A DNA stretch of 23,823 bases from URNF01 sp045543675 (GCA_045543675.1 JAZPXM010000109.1:1-23823), one strand, 5' to 3'. Shown: positions 7,218-14,595, counted from the stretch's first letter. Numbers and translations: made by a program. Notes: a model not told the origin generated them from the sequence alone.

Positions 7218-8537
7218 TCAGGTGTGTTTCACATACGCAAGATACCCATAGGGTTCTAACGTAACAGTCGTATCATCGGCCACAGCTTTGTTCGATAATA
7301 ATGTGTCGGCGATACCGCCGGGTAACGAGACGGTTTGTGCGGTTTTACCGAAATTCGCAATAAACACCGCCGCTTCGTCTTTTGTACGGCGTTCAAAAGC
7401 CAGTATTTCCTTTGGAGTTTCCAGCCAAACGGTTTCGCCTGCGCTAAGCGCACAAACGGTTTTCCGCAAGGTGTTAAGGGTGCGGATAATTTGCATACGA
7501 CGGGTGACGTGTGCGCCTGTCGCATTGCGGTCGGTCACGGCAAAAGCGCCCATATGAAAACGGTTGGCGAACATAGACAGTTTTGCGGTATCTGCCAATT
7601 CATTGCCGCAATATACCATCGGTATGCCGTCTATCATATAGTTCAGCGCCAACAGCATTTCCATACCGTCGTGCCCTATCAGATTTTCGATACGGTCGGG
7701 CCAATCGGTGACGGTGTCGTGGTTGTCCATATCGCGCAGGACAAGGCCGCCCTCGGGATATTCTGCTCTCACGCGTTCGTGTTCCGCGCGGAGAGCGTCG
7801 GCACTTTTCGCGCCGGTGATGACGTCAAAAATATGTTCATGCCAACTAAAACCGTAATTGCAGTTGAATACATCTTCCAAATACGCCGCTTTTTGCCCTT
7901 CGTTGATGAGCACAGCATCAGGTTTAATGGCAGTTATACGCCGTTTTCCCTCTGCCCAGAAAGAAAGCGGCACGTTATCCCCCACGTCACAACGGAAACC
8001 GTCTGCATCCAAATGCCCAATAAAATAGGTCATATTACTCCAAAGATATTCCCGTAACCCTGCATTTTCAAAATTTAAGTACGGGAAATTCCAATAGCCG
8101 AGTGTGGGATTGCCGTTCTCATCTCTTTGTATAAATTCGGGATGCTGTTGTATCACATACGCATTAGGGCCGATGTGCAGATACACCAGATCCAAAAGCA
8201 CTTTCAATCCCAACGTGTGTGCGGTTTGGATGCAGTCACGCAGATCGTCAAGTGTGCCGTATTCGTCATCGATGCGGAAATAATCCATCATACGATACGG
8301 ATTTTTGGGGTTATTCGTGTTGCTTGCCTTTTGACGGATACTCCAAAAATTACGGTCTTCCGACGTATCCGCTTCAAACAACGGGCAGAAATAGATGACG
8401 GAAAACCCTATTTCTGCTAAGCGGGGCAAAGCCTTTGTTACTGCGGCAATAGTGCCTTCTGCCGAAAACGTACGGGGATTGACTTGATAAACAGACCCTT
8501 TTTGAAACCATTCAGGGGAAACACAAGCAGTTTTCAT
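7218..8537 (-). CDS. GH13-family (alpha-amylase superfamily) glycoside hydrolase
   Basis: The 439-residue protein is a compact GH13 enzyme. It keeps the nucleophile Asp184 (GFRCDVGDN), the acid/base Glu213 (VLINEGQ) and the transition-state Asp274 (MDNHDTV), with a short beta-sandwich at the C-terminus. Region I is unusual (DLVYLH, 116-121, instead of DxxxNH). No signal peptide is present, so it acts inside the cell, probably on oligosaccharides or glycosides. The frame extends to TTG at 8552, but the ATG at 8537 is preferred because GGAG lies nine bases before it. This leaves five bases after the dehydratase stop. Pairing an alpha-glucan-type hydrolase with GH10 in a sugar-acid operon is uncommon, and the substrate is unknown. 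Confidence 0.86.
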   Translation of the reverse strand: MKTACVSPEWFQKGSVYQVNPRTFSAEGTIAAVTKALPRLAEIGFSVIYFCPLFEADTSEDRNFWSIRQKASNTNNPKNPYRMMDYFRIDDEYGTLDDLRDCIQTAHTLGLKVLLDLVYLHIGPNAYVIQQHPEFIQRDENGNPTLGYWNFPYLNFENAGLREYLWSNMTYFIGHLDADGFRCDVGDNVPLSFWAEGKRRITAIKPDAVLINEGQKAAYLEDVFNCNYGFSWHEHIFDVITGAKSADALRAEHERVRAEYPEGGLVLRDMDNHDTVTDWPDRIENLIGHDGMEMLLALNYMIDGIPMVYCGNELADTAKLSMFANRFHMGAFAVTDRNATGAHVTRRMQIIRTLNTLRKTVCALSAGETVWLETPKEILAFERRTKDEAAVFIANFGKTAQTVSLPGGIADTLLSNKAVADDTTVTLEPYGYLAYVKHT

Positions 8538-8542
8538 AATCA

Positions 8543-9880
8543 TCAACTCCAAATTCTATCATTAGAAAATTCTTTATTCCATTCATCGGTCGGTTCAAAA
8601 TAGCCCGGGATGTTAGGATTAATATGCTGTCTTAACACTTCTTCATTCAAATCGTCAAAGCCAAGGCCCGGCTTTTCGGGCACTTTGATAAAGCCGTTTT
8701 TGAAAATAGGATTATCGATCCCCGTTACCATATCCGCCCACCACGGCACGTCCACCGAGTGAAATTCCAAAGCCAGCACGTTATGCATTGCCGCCGCCAC
8801 CTGTACCGCTGCCAAACACGCCACGGGACTTTCTGCCATATGTATTGCGGTGGCAACACCGTATTCATCTGCCAAATCACCGATCTTCTTGAGTTCCAAA
8901 GCACCGCCGCAGGTTAAAATATCGGGATGAATGACCGATACACCGCCTGCTTTCATCAGCGTTTCAAATCCTTCTTTTAAGTAAATGTCTTCGCCGGTAC
9001 ACACAGGGACAGTGGTGCTGTTTTTCAGCCGTACATACTGGTCGGTATACATCCACGGCACCATATCTTCAATCCACGCCAAGTTATACGGTTCCATTCT
9101 GCGTGCAAAACGGATACAGTCTTCTACGCAAATATGGCCGAAATGGTCGATAGCGAGCGGCACTTCATAGCCAATCACTTCGCGCACTTCTTTTACGTAA
9201 TTTTCCAGAAAATCCAGACCCTTTTCGGTCAGGTGGATGCCCGTAAACGGATGGGCTGTGGTGACGATATCATAACTTTTCTGATGCCGCACCATATCCG
9301 CAGTAACCGAACCGCCCTGCACGTTGAGAATATGAGAAGCATATTTCTTCATATCCTCAATAAAACCTAAAGGTGCGTTAAGTGTACCCGGTTCATCAAG
9401 TAAAAGACCGATTCCTAAATCCATTTTTAAGAACGTAAAACCCATATCCATACGCTTTTTGAGCGCCAAACCCATATCGTGACCCGTATGTTTACCGTCC
9501 ACGTCGGTATCGCAATACACACGAATTTCATCGCGAAATTTGCCGCCGAGCAGTTGGTACAGCGGTACGCCGTACGCTTTACCTGCCAAGTCCCACAACG
9601 CAATTTCGATGCCGCTAACACCGCCGCCCTGACGGGACGGGCCGCCAAACTGCTTTATTTTGCGGAAAATTTTATCTACGTTGCAGGGGTTTTCGCCTAA
9701 AATGCGGCTTTTGAGCATCAAGGCATACGTTTTAGACGAAGCATCGCGTACTTCGCCGTACCCACTGATACCTTGATTGGTATCAATTCTTAAAATGGTG
9801 CATCTTTTCGGTGCACCGTCAATATCCACAAAACGCATATCGGTAATTTTTAAATCTGTCGGCTTAGAGCCATACTGCAT
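8543..9880 (-). CDS. Enolase-superfamily (mandelate racemase/muconate lactonizing type) sugar-acid dehydratase-like protein
   Basis: The 445-residue protein shows the mandelate racemase-group layout. Metal ligands are Asp245 (AIDHFGH), Glu271 (WIEDM) and Glu297 (TGEDIY); the His-Asp dyad is Asp320 with His347 (TAIHMAESP), and Lys152 lies in LKMDLG. Members with these residues usually dehydrate acid sugars such as galactonate, mannonate, rhamnonate or fuconate to 2-keto-3-deoxy acids. The second position of the usual KxK pair is Asp154, and the His after Asp245 is in an unusual place (DHFGH), so I do not assign a known substrate. It is the first gene of the six-gene module 2 operon, facing an AraC regulator, and likely carries out the pathway's committed dehydration in the cytoplasm. 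Confidence 0.88.
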   Translation of the reverse strand: MQYGSKPTDLKITDMRFVDIDGAPKRCTILRIDTNQGISGYGEVRDASSKTYALMLKSRILGENPCNVDKIFRKIKQFGGPSRQGGGVSGIEIALWDLAGKAYGVPLYQLLGGKFRDEIRVYCDTDVDGKHTGHDMGLALKKRMDMGFTFLKMDLGIGLLLDEPGTLNAPLGFIEDMKKYASHILNVQGGSVTADMVRHQKSYDIVTTAHPFTGIHLTEKGLDFLENYVKEVREVIGYEVPLAIDHFGHICVEDCIRFARRMEPYNLAWIEDMVPWMYTDQYVRLKNSTTVPVCTGEDIYLKEGFETLMKAGGVSVIHPDILTCGGALELKKIGDLADEYGVATAIHMAESPVACLAAVQVAAAMHNVLALEFHSVDVPWWADMVTGIDNPIFKNGFIKVPEKPGLGFDDLNEEVLRQHINPNIPGYFEPTDEWNKEFSNDRIWS

Positions 9881-9911
9881 ATGCTGTCACCTCGAAAAAG
9901 ATTATAGTTTC

Positions 9912-9939
9912 ATTATATAGGAATTTCGATATCTAACAA
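9912..9939 (-). promoter_or_regulatory. Promoter of the module 2 operon
   Basis: TTGTTA (9939-9934 read on minus), a 16-base spacer and TATAAT (9917-9912) point toward the dehydratase gene. The putative AraC half-sites start two bases upstream of the -35 box, the usual position for an AraC-type activator. Confidence 0.65.
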
Positions 9940-9940
9940 G

Positions 9941-9974
9941 TTGATTTTCGCTATAAAATACTTGATTTTCGCTA
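9941..9974. promoter_or_regulatory. Putative AraC operator: perfect 13-bp direct repeat with 21-bp period
   Basis: TTGATTTTCGCTA occurs at 9941-9953 and again at 9962-9974, offset by exactly 21 bp. A weaker third copy starts at 9921 (9 of 11 matches to the GATTTTCGCTA part), 22 bp away. The second copy contains the -35 box of the regulator's own promoter; the first abuts the -35 of the divergent operon. This geometry predicts activation of the operon and autorepression of the regulator. Confidence 0.7.
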
Positions 9975-9990
9975 CTTAAAACGTTAAAAT
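9962..9990 (+). promoter_or_regulatory. Promoter of the second AraC gene
   Basis: TTGATT (9962-9967), a 17-base spacer and TAAAAT (9985-9990). Transcription would begin near 9997, downstream of the ATG at 9993, which supports the later ATG at 10008 as the true start. Confidence 0.6.
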
Positions 9991-10007
9991 AAATGAGAGG
10001 TGATACT

Positions 10008-10775
10008 ATGCTTCCGGAAAATCTGGCTATAGCCGTTACCGATGTTTTAAATTTTCATCAAAAACGTGAAAAAGTTTTTGTGCCGGCACGCACCTATTCA
10101 GCTATCACGTTAAGATTAAAAACCCCGGGCAAATACACGTGCAAAAATAAAACCATATCCTTTGAACCCGGCAGTATCTGCATCATTCCCGCAGGTGTGG
10201 CATACGAGCGGAACAATTGGGAAGAAGATATCCTTGTGATTCATTTTCATATGTTCAATTATATAATGGAAGAAATTCAGGTGTTCAAAGTGCCCGATGC
10301 CCGAAAATACAAAGAATTGTTTACAAAGGCATTAAGCCTTAAATGTGAAAATGCTATCGGTTCAACCTACCGCATCACATCGGTTGTATATGAAGTTTTA
10401 TCCGAGCTTGCCCGCGATGTTGGGTTCACTGCCGATCCAAAAGATAACAGAATTATAGAATCCGCCGAACATATGCGTCAAAACTTCTGGAATCCCGCCC
10501 TTTCCATCGAGAACTTGGCGATAAAGGCGTGTGTTTCGCCCGCATATTACCGTCGGGAATTCAGACGAATATACGGCACATCACCTAAGGACTATCTTGA
10601 CACGTTACGCATACAGTATGCAAAATCGCTTTTGGAAACGGGTTACTTTTCTCAAAAAGAAATTGCCTGGCGTTGCGGTTATGCGGACGTAAGCTATTTC
10701 AGAACAGTATTTAAAAGAAAGCTGGGAAAAAGCATCCGAGAATATCTTGCAGACCCGACAAGAAACGCCTACTGA
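10008..10775 (+). CDS. AraC-family transcriptional regulator (module 2)
   Basis: The 255-residue protein has an N-terminal cupin-like sensor (about 25-90, with the pattern GSICIIPAGVAY) and a C-terminal AraC double helix-turn-helix (about 146-248, with LSIENLAIKACVSPAYYRREF and the CGYADVSYFRTVFKR signature). It is divergent from the dehydratase, GH13, GH10, RraA, SDR and MBL operon and most likely activates it. The frame is open from an ATG at 9993, but the ATG at 10008 is preferred: AGAGGTG lies seven bases before it and the promoter would start transcripts after 9993. The gene ends one base before the strand of a 22-bp hairpin terminator. Confidence 0.93.
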   Translation: MLPENLAIAVTDVLNFHQKREKVFVPARTYSAITLRLKTPGKYTCKNKTISFEPGSICIIPAGVAYERNNWEEDILVIHFHMFNYIMEEIQVFKVPDARKYKELFTKALSLKCENAIGSTYRITSVVYEVLSELARDVGFTADPKDNRIIESAEHMRQNFWNPALSIENLAIKACVSPAYYRREFRRIYGTSPKDYLDTLRIQYAKSLLETGYFSQKEIAWRCGYADVSYFRTVFKRKLGKSIREYLADPTRNAY

Positions 10776-10822
10776 TACACAGCAAAAGCGAGGTGAAATT
10801 CACCTCGCTTTTGCTGTGTATC
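10774..10822. terminator. Long perfect hairpin terminator after the second AraC gene
   Basis: A 22-bp perfect stem (10774-10795 with 10801-10822) has an AAATT loop that can itself pair further. Its arms carry GCGAGGTG and CACCTCGC flanked by A and T runs, resembling the terminators of the other two AraC genes. The stem starts within the stop codon. Confidence 0.82.
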
Positions 10823-10842
10823 TGTCAAAATATGCGGTTTTT
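10806..10842 (+). repeat. Post-terminator repeat, copy 2
   Basis: Matches 3368-3404 at 33 of 37 positions. It spans the end of the terminator stem and about 20 bases beyond it, with the core GTCAAAATATGC and a T run. Confidence 0.6.
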
Positions 10843-10878
10843 CTCTGACGGATAAACGCATCCGCTGTTTTTTGCAGA

Positions 10879-10908
10879 TGTGGGGCGGCACTAAGGCGCC
10901 GCCCCACA
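10879..10908. terminator. GC-rich hairpin between convergent genes
   Basis: An 11-bp perfect stem (10879-10889 with 10898-10908, arms TGTGGGGCGGC and GCCGCCCCACA) with an 8-base loop is followed on + by ACATTTTT. It lies between the end of the second AraC gene and the end of the homocysteine methyltransferase-like gene. It could be a back-up terminator or an extragenic palindrome; the following T run is modest. Confidence 0.5.
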
Positions 10909-10935
10909 CACATTTTTGCATTGCGTTGTGCATCA

Positions 10936-12117
10936 TTATCGAAACTTGCGGCAAAGAACGGCTTCTGCCTTGCTGATTTCTTTTTCCAAACCGCGAAGGG
11001 CAATGGGATTCGGGATAAACGCATCCATTTGTATTACCGTTTCAGCGCCGCCCTCGCGAAGTTCAAAATACAAAACATCATCGGGTTCGCACGCATCCAT
11101 AAGTTCGTAAATACAATCTTCGCTACTGTCGTCTATCGGCAGATATTCCGCGTTTTCATCGACAAGTGCATAGGCTCTGGCAGTGGAAACGTATACGCCC
11201 GTCTCCGGCTCTTTCACATCTTCAAAAAGCTTTTTTGACGTGTTTTTTGCCGCCGTGGCTATTGCCCGTATGTGCTCCGGCGTCGTACCGCAGCAACCGC
11301 CGAAAATACCCACTCCAAGCCCTGTAAAGCGGTCCGTCGCCGCCGCCATATCTGCGGGAGTCAGGGGGGAAACCGCCCCGCTTTCTGTGGTAACGGGCAT
11401 ACCGGCGTTGGGCTTTGCAATAAGAGGTATGTTATAAAGCTTTGCTATCGGCGCGGCAGTCGTTAAGGCATTGGCTACGACCGCAGGGCCGATACTGCAG
11501 TTGCACCCGAAGCCCTGTATGTTATACTGCACAAGTGTGAGCAGTGCGGCGCCGAGCATATCGCCGTTCATGGTGCGCCCGTTTTCTCCCACGGTAAGAC
11601 TGACAAAAACGGGAATATCGGCGGATATATCCCGCACAGCACGAACCGCCATCTTCGCTTCTGCCGCAGATAACATCGTTTCAATAAAGATAAAGTCTAC
11701 ATTACAATCGATCAACGTTGCCGCCTGCGCGTGATAGATGTCGTAAATCTCCTGCGGTTCGGTATTGCCGTAAGGCTTCATGAGCAGTCCCGTAGGGGAA
11801 ATATCGCCGCCTACCTTGACCTTTCCCGCGTTTTGCTTGGATATTCCGCAAAGGGCACGGCAGACTTGGTCTGCCTCCTCTTTTGAGAATCCGTGACGCA
11901 GTAACGTGGGAATATTCGCACCGAAGGTAGGCGCTAAAACCGCCTGAGAGCCTGCGGCTATATATTCCGCTTGAAGTCCTGTAAGGATATGAGGATTCTC
12001 AAGAATGAATTTTTCCGTGCACTCTCCCGTCTGCATACCCCGCTTCAAAAGCGCGGTACCCGTTGCCCCGTCTAAAATAAGGGGCAGGTCAAACGGTGAT
12101 GTTATGTTAGAAGCCAT
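10936..12117 (-). CDS. Homocysteine S-methyltransferase family protein
   Basis: The 393-residue protein has an N-terminal homocysteine-binding barrel (about residues 1-290) as in the first domain of cobalamin-dependent methionine synthase and in MmuM/BhmT. It begins LILDGATGTALLKRG and has the zinc ligands Cys207 (GCNCS) and Cys275-Cys276 (GGCCGTTP). The reaction would be methyl transfer to homocysteine, making methionine. The last about 100 residues are an extra domain I do not recognise; no cobalamin-binding domain is present. The start is ATG at 12117, seven bases after GGAGG, rather than GTG at 12120. It is the last gene of the module 3 operon, behind a remnant of a uroporphyrinogen-decarboxylase-like methyltransferase, which hints at methyl-group metabolism. 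Confidence 0.88.
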   Translation of the reverse strand: MASNITSPFDLPLILDGATGTALLKRGMQTGECTEKFILENPHILTGLQAEYIAAGSQAVLAPTFGANIPTLLRHGFSKEEADQVCRALCGISKQNAGKVKVGGDISPTGLLMKPYGNTEPQEIYDIYHAQAATLIDCNVDFIFIETMLSAAEAKMAVRAVRDISADIPVFVSLTVGENGRTMNGDMLGAALLTLVQYNIQGFGCNCSIGPAVVANALTTAAPIAKLYNIPLIAKPNAGMPVTTESGAVSPLTPADMAAATDRFTGLGVGIFGGCCGTTPEHIRAIATAAKNTSKKLFEDVKEPETGVYVSTARAYALVDENAEYLPIDDSSEDCIYELMDACEPDDVLYFELREGGAETVIQMDAFIPNPIALRGLEKEISKAEAVLCRKFR

Positions 12118-12141
12118 CACGATACCTCCGTGTGTGTTTTT

Positions 12142-12309
12142 TTATATTTTACTGCAACTTTCGATACAATGCAATAGTTGAAACCGTTCACACGTGATTT
12201 TTATGATTTCTTCGGGCGTTTTGGTCGGAAGTGCCCGTTGTGTGCTGACACCGCTTCTGTTCCACACAACGCCGCATTCATCCTTAAAATAACCGGGTCT
12301 CACTTCCAT
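12142..12309 (-). pseudogene. Remnant resembling a uroporphyrinogen-decarboxylase-like methyltransferase
   Basis: A 55-codon frame (ATG at 12309, TAA at 12144-12142) lies between the transporter and the homocysteine methyltransferase. It reads VRPGYFKDECGVVWNRSG and then KTPEEIIKITCERF. The first stretch resembles the DE(F/W)GVVWNR(S/T) segment near the N-terminus of uroporphyrinogen-III-decarboxylase-like methyltransferases (CmuA/MtaA relatives), which hand methyl groups between corrinoid proteins and acceptors and are about 330-400 residues long. The rest of the domain is missing, so this appears to be a decayed or internally deleted gene. The frame continues open upstream to a TAA beside the transporter's stop, and the ATG has no clear ribosome binding site. 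Recognition is from memory of the motif, so moderate confidence only; a small intact gene is the alternative. Confidence 0.42.
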
Positions 12310-12335
12310 GTCCGGCTTTGCAAGCGCAAAACATA

Positions 12336-13193
12336 CTATTTAATAAGGAATAATGCCAACATTCCAACAAACGCCACCAAGACGGATGCGACTTCTTTAT
12401 TGGTTGGCTTTTCTTTTCTGAAAAAGCAAACCAAAGTAGACACAATGATGACACCACCTGTTACCATAGGGTATTGGATCGAAGCATCCAGGTGAACCAA
12501 AGCGATCACCAACAAAAAGTTTGCTGTTCTATTGATAGCGCCATTGAGCGAACTTACGCCGAATGCTTGCCAAGTATAGTGCGGCATACTCTTTTTTCTG
12601 AAAAAGAGAAGCCACAGCACACCTGAAATTACGGCTGTAAATATAGCTATCCATATAGAAAACCATTCGGCGCTCGTTTTTTCAAAGGGTGCGGCAGTGA
12701 AAAATTTCGACAGCACGCCAACCATACCGTTCAGGACAAAAACGCCGATATAATAAACGGTTCCCTTCTTCGTTTTATCGCGTGAGACGGTAAGTGCTAA
12801 CGCTATGCACACAAAAGCAACGCAGACGATTTTAGCCACGGTAATCTTTTCGCCGTAAAACAGAATCCCTTGAAAAAACGGCAGAATCATACCGCCCAGC
12901 ATGGAAAACAACGAATACATAGACAGATTCGCGCTGTCCAGCGCCTTAAAACTGCAAAATGCAAAGCTAATGCTTAAAAGCGCGGAGCAAAATGCAACGA
13001 GAAGGGTAAACGGTGTGGCCTGAAAATCAAAACCGCTTATGAACAGCAGTACGATAAGTCCGGCGAGAGAGCCCACAAATGAGCTCTCCAAACTGCTGGC
13101 CGGACTGCTTGAGCGCAGTTTTCTATATACATCGTTCAGTGCAAAACAACCGCCGAATAAGATGACGGCAATGATAACAAGTAAATAATACAT
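12336..13193 (-). CDS. DMT-superfamily (EamA-like) membrane transporter
   Basis: The 285-residue protein is almost wholly hydrophobic, with about ten predicted membrane helices in two five-helix halves, starting directly with a helix (MYYLLVIIAVILFGG). This is the usual size and layout of drug/metabolite transporters of the EamA type, which move small metabolites such as amino acids or sugars across the cytoplasmic membrane. It lies five bases after the Gfo/Idh oxidoreductase, with an AAGGA site overlapping the preceding stop, so the two are coexpressed under the third AraC regulator. It is the only carbohydrate-module transporter candidate in the window. The substrate and direction of transport cannot be told from sequence. 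Confidence 0.85.
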   Translation of the reverse strand: MYYLLVIIAVILFGGCFALNDVYRKLRSSSPASSLESSFVGSLAGLIVLLFISGFDFQATPFTLLVAFCSALLSISFAFCSFKALDSANLSMYSLFSMLGGMILPFFQGILFYGEKITVAKIVCVAFVCIALALTVSRDKTKKGTVYYIGVFVLNGMVGVLSKFFTAAPFEKTSAEWFSIWIAIFTAVISGVLWLLFFRKKSMPHYTWQAFGVSSLNGAINRTANFLLVIALVHLDASIQYPMVTGGVIIVSTLVCFFRKEKPTNKEVASVLVAFVGMLALFLIK

Positions 13194-13198
13194 TTTCC

Positions 13199-14494
13199 TT
13201 ATTTCTTACTTCCTTGATGGAAAGCCGCACTTCTGTAATTTCCTTCACCGGTTTCACACTCGGCTTTCCACAACTGTTTCATATGATCGTAAACGCCGTC
13301 GTCAATATCGGGTGTGCCTTTAGAAAAGGTCGGGAGCAACATATCCCCCGCCACCTTCGGGTCGGTGCAAGCGGTGTCGTTTCTCCACTGTTCACGAACG
13401 GCCTTATCCCGTAGGTTCGGAATTTCCATGGGAATACCGCCGTTCAAAATAGAACGGTACGCAAACATACCGGGCAAGAACATATCGAGTGCTTCATAAA
13501 CATCGATAATATCGGCACTCTCATTGCCTAAGATTTTTTCCACAAAATGATACATGGAATAGAAATTGGAGCCACCGTGACCAAATCCTTGAAGGTCGGC
13601 GACAATATCATCCTTCGGTTCATAACTTTCCGGCTTTCCGTTGCCATAGTCCCCTGAGAATGCGTCACTGTTGACATATATTTTATGGATATGTCCGTCA
13701 TTCGCGTCTTCTCTGCCGCATTCCATTCTGCCTTTGGAGCCATACATAGAGTACCAAACGGAATTTTTATAGAGTCCGCCGTGGATACTCTTGATAATAC
13801 CATCGTTTTCAAGGGTTACCATTTCAATGCCGAACTGGCCGCCCTTTGCGCCTGTGCGAAAATGCCGTTCCGTTTTAAGACCTTCAAATCCCGTGACCGC
13901 AACAGGACGCAGTTTCGTTGCGTGAATAATCGGACCCAACGAATGGGTGCAATAAAAGGTGGAGTACATATTGTTGCGCCAATGATCTTTCTCACCGTAC
14001 GTAATACTATGCCAAATCGGTTCACAATTATGGATGTACTCACATTCGCCGTATTCAAACTCACCGATTTTTCCCTGCGCGTACAGTTTTTTCATTTCAT
14101 AGGGAGCCGGCATATAGCAGTAGTTTTCTCCGTAGGCATATATTTTGCCTGTGTTTTCAACGGTTTCAATCAGTTCAACCGCTTCTTTCATGGTCTGACA
14201 CGGCAAAACCTCGGAGAATACGTGAACTCCTCTTTCCATAGCACGGATGGCAAAGGGCACATGCTCATTTGCGTAGTTTGCTAAAACCACCGCATCCATA
14301 TCGTGTTGTATAAAATCTTCGAAATTATCATAAAAAGTGATAGGCAGTCCTTGGGCATTTTGGCGTTGCGCCTCCAACACTTCCGGCAATTTATCGCAAA
14401 TCGCCACAACCTCCGCATTGTTTGCTCTTTTACAGTAGTTGATCATACTGGAACCGCGATAGCCGCCTAAAACACCAATTTTAACTTTTTTCAT
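13199..14494 (-). CDS. Gfo/Idh/MocA-family NAD(P)-dependent oxidoreductase
   Basis: The 431-residue protein has an N-terminal Rossmann fold (VKIGVLGGYRGS, 4-15) and the MocA-type segment in which the usual EKP is replaced by SEVLP (94-98), followed by an alpha/beta substrate domain. Such enzymes oxidise or reduce sugars, inositols or their derivatives with NAD(P) in the cytoplasm. The frame opens at TTG 14503, but ATG 14494 is preferred because AAGGAG lies nine bases before it and directly abuts the TTG. It is the first gene of the module 3 operon, five bases before the transporter and divergent from an AraC regulator. The specific substrate is unknown; the 431-residue length is somewhat above the 330-390 common in the family. 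Confidence 0.9.
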   Translation of the reverse strand: MKKVKIGVLGGYRGSSMINYCKRANNAEVVAICDKLPEVLEAQRQNAQGLPITFYDNFEDFIQHDMDAVVLANYANEHVPFAIRAMERGVHVFSEVLPCQTMKEAVELIETVENTGKIYAYGENYCYMPAPYEMKKLYAQGKIGEFEYGECEYIHNCEPIWHSITYGEKDHWRNNMYSTFYCTHSLGPIIHATKLRPVAVTGFEGLKTERHFRTGAKGGQFGIEMVTLENDGIIKSIHGGLYKNSVWYSMYGSKGRMECGREDANDGHIHKIYVNSDAFSGDYGNGKPESYEPKDDIVADLQGFGHGGSNFYSMYHFVEKILGNESADIIDVYEALDMFLPGMFAYRSILNGGIPMEIPNLRDKAVREQWRNDTACTDPKVAGDMLLPTFSKGTPDIDDGVYDHMKQLWKAECETGEGNYRSAAFHQGSKK

Positions 14495-14524
14495 ACTATC
14501 CAACTCCTTTTTGAGATTAGATAC

Positions 14525-14553
14525 AGTATATCAAAGCAAAGCCCACACAACAA
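14525..14553 (-). promoter_or_regulatory. Promoter of the module 3 operon
   Basis: TTGTTG (14553-14548 read on minus), a 17-base spacer and TATACT (14530-14525) point toward the Gfo/Idh gene, ending about 30 bases before its ATG. Confidence 0.6.
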
Positions 14554-14566
14554 TGGATATATTCTA

Positions 14567-14583
14567 TATTTTACAGTAAAATA
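14567..14583. promoter_or_regulatory. 17-bp perfect palindrome between divergent promoters (putative operator)
   Basis: TATTTTAC, one central A, then GTAAAATA. It lies midway between the -35 boxes of the two divergent module 3 promoters (13 and 12 bases away). It could bind the neighbouring AraC protein or another dimeric regulator. Unlike modules 1 and 2 no clear 21-bp direct repeat was found here. Confidence 0.5.
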
Positions 14584-14595
14584 GTTTGTTTTTTC

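Noticed and set aside
7335..8057. 240-codon frame on plus
   Set aside because: It lies wholly inside the GH13 gene on the opposite strand, which has clear catalytic motifs.
9881..10007. Possible riboswitch or leader before the module 2 genes
   Set aside because: The predicted leaders on both sides are too short for an aptamer; direct repeats explain the conservation better.
12178..12495. 105-codon frame on plus across the gap between transporter and methyltransferase
   Set aside because: It runs into the transporter gene on the other strand; the minus-strand remnant in the same place gives a more protein-like reading.
13685..14284. 199-codon frame on plus
   Set aside because: Antisense to the Gfo/Idh gene; codon content looks like a shadow.
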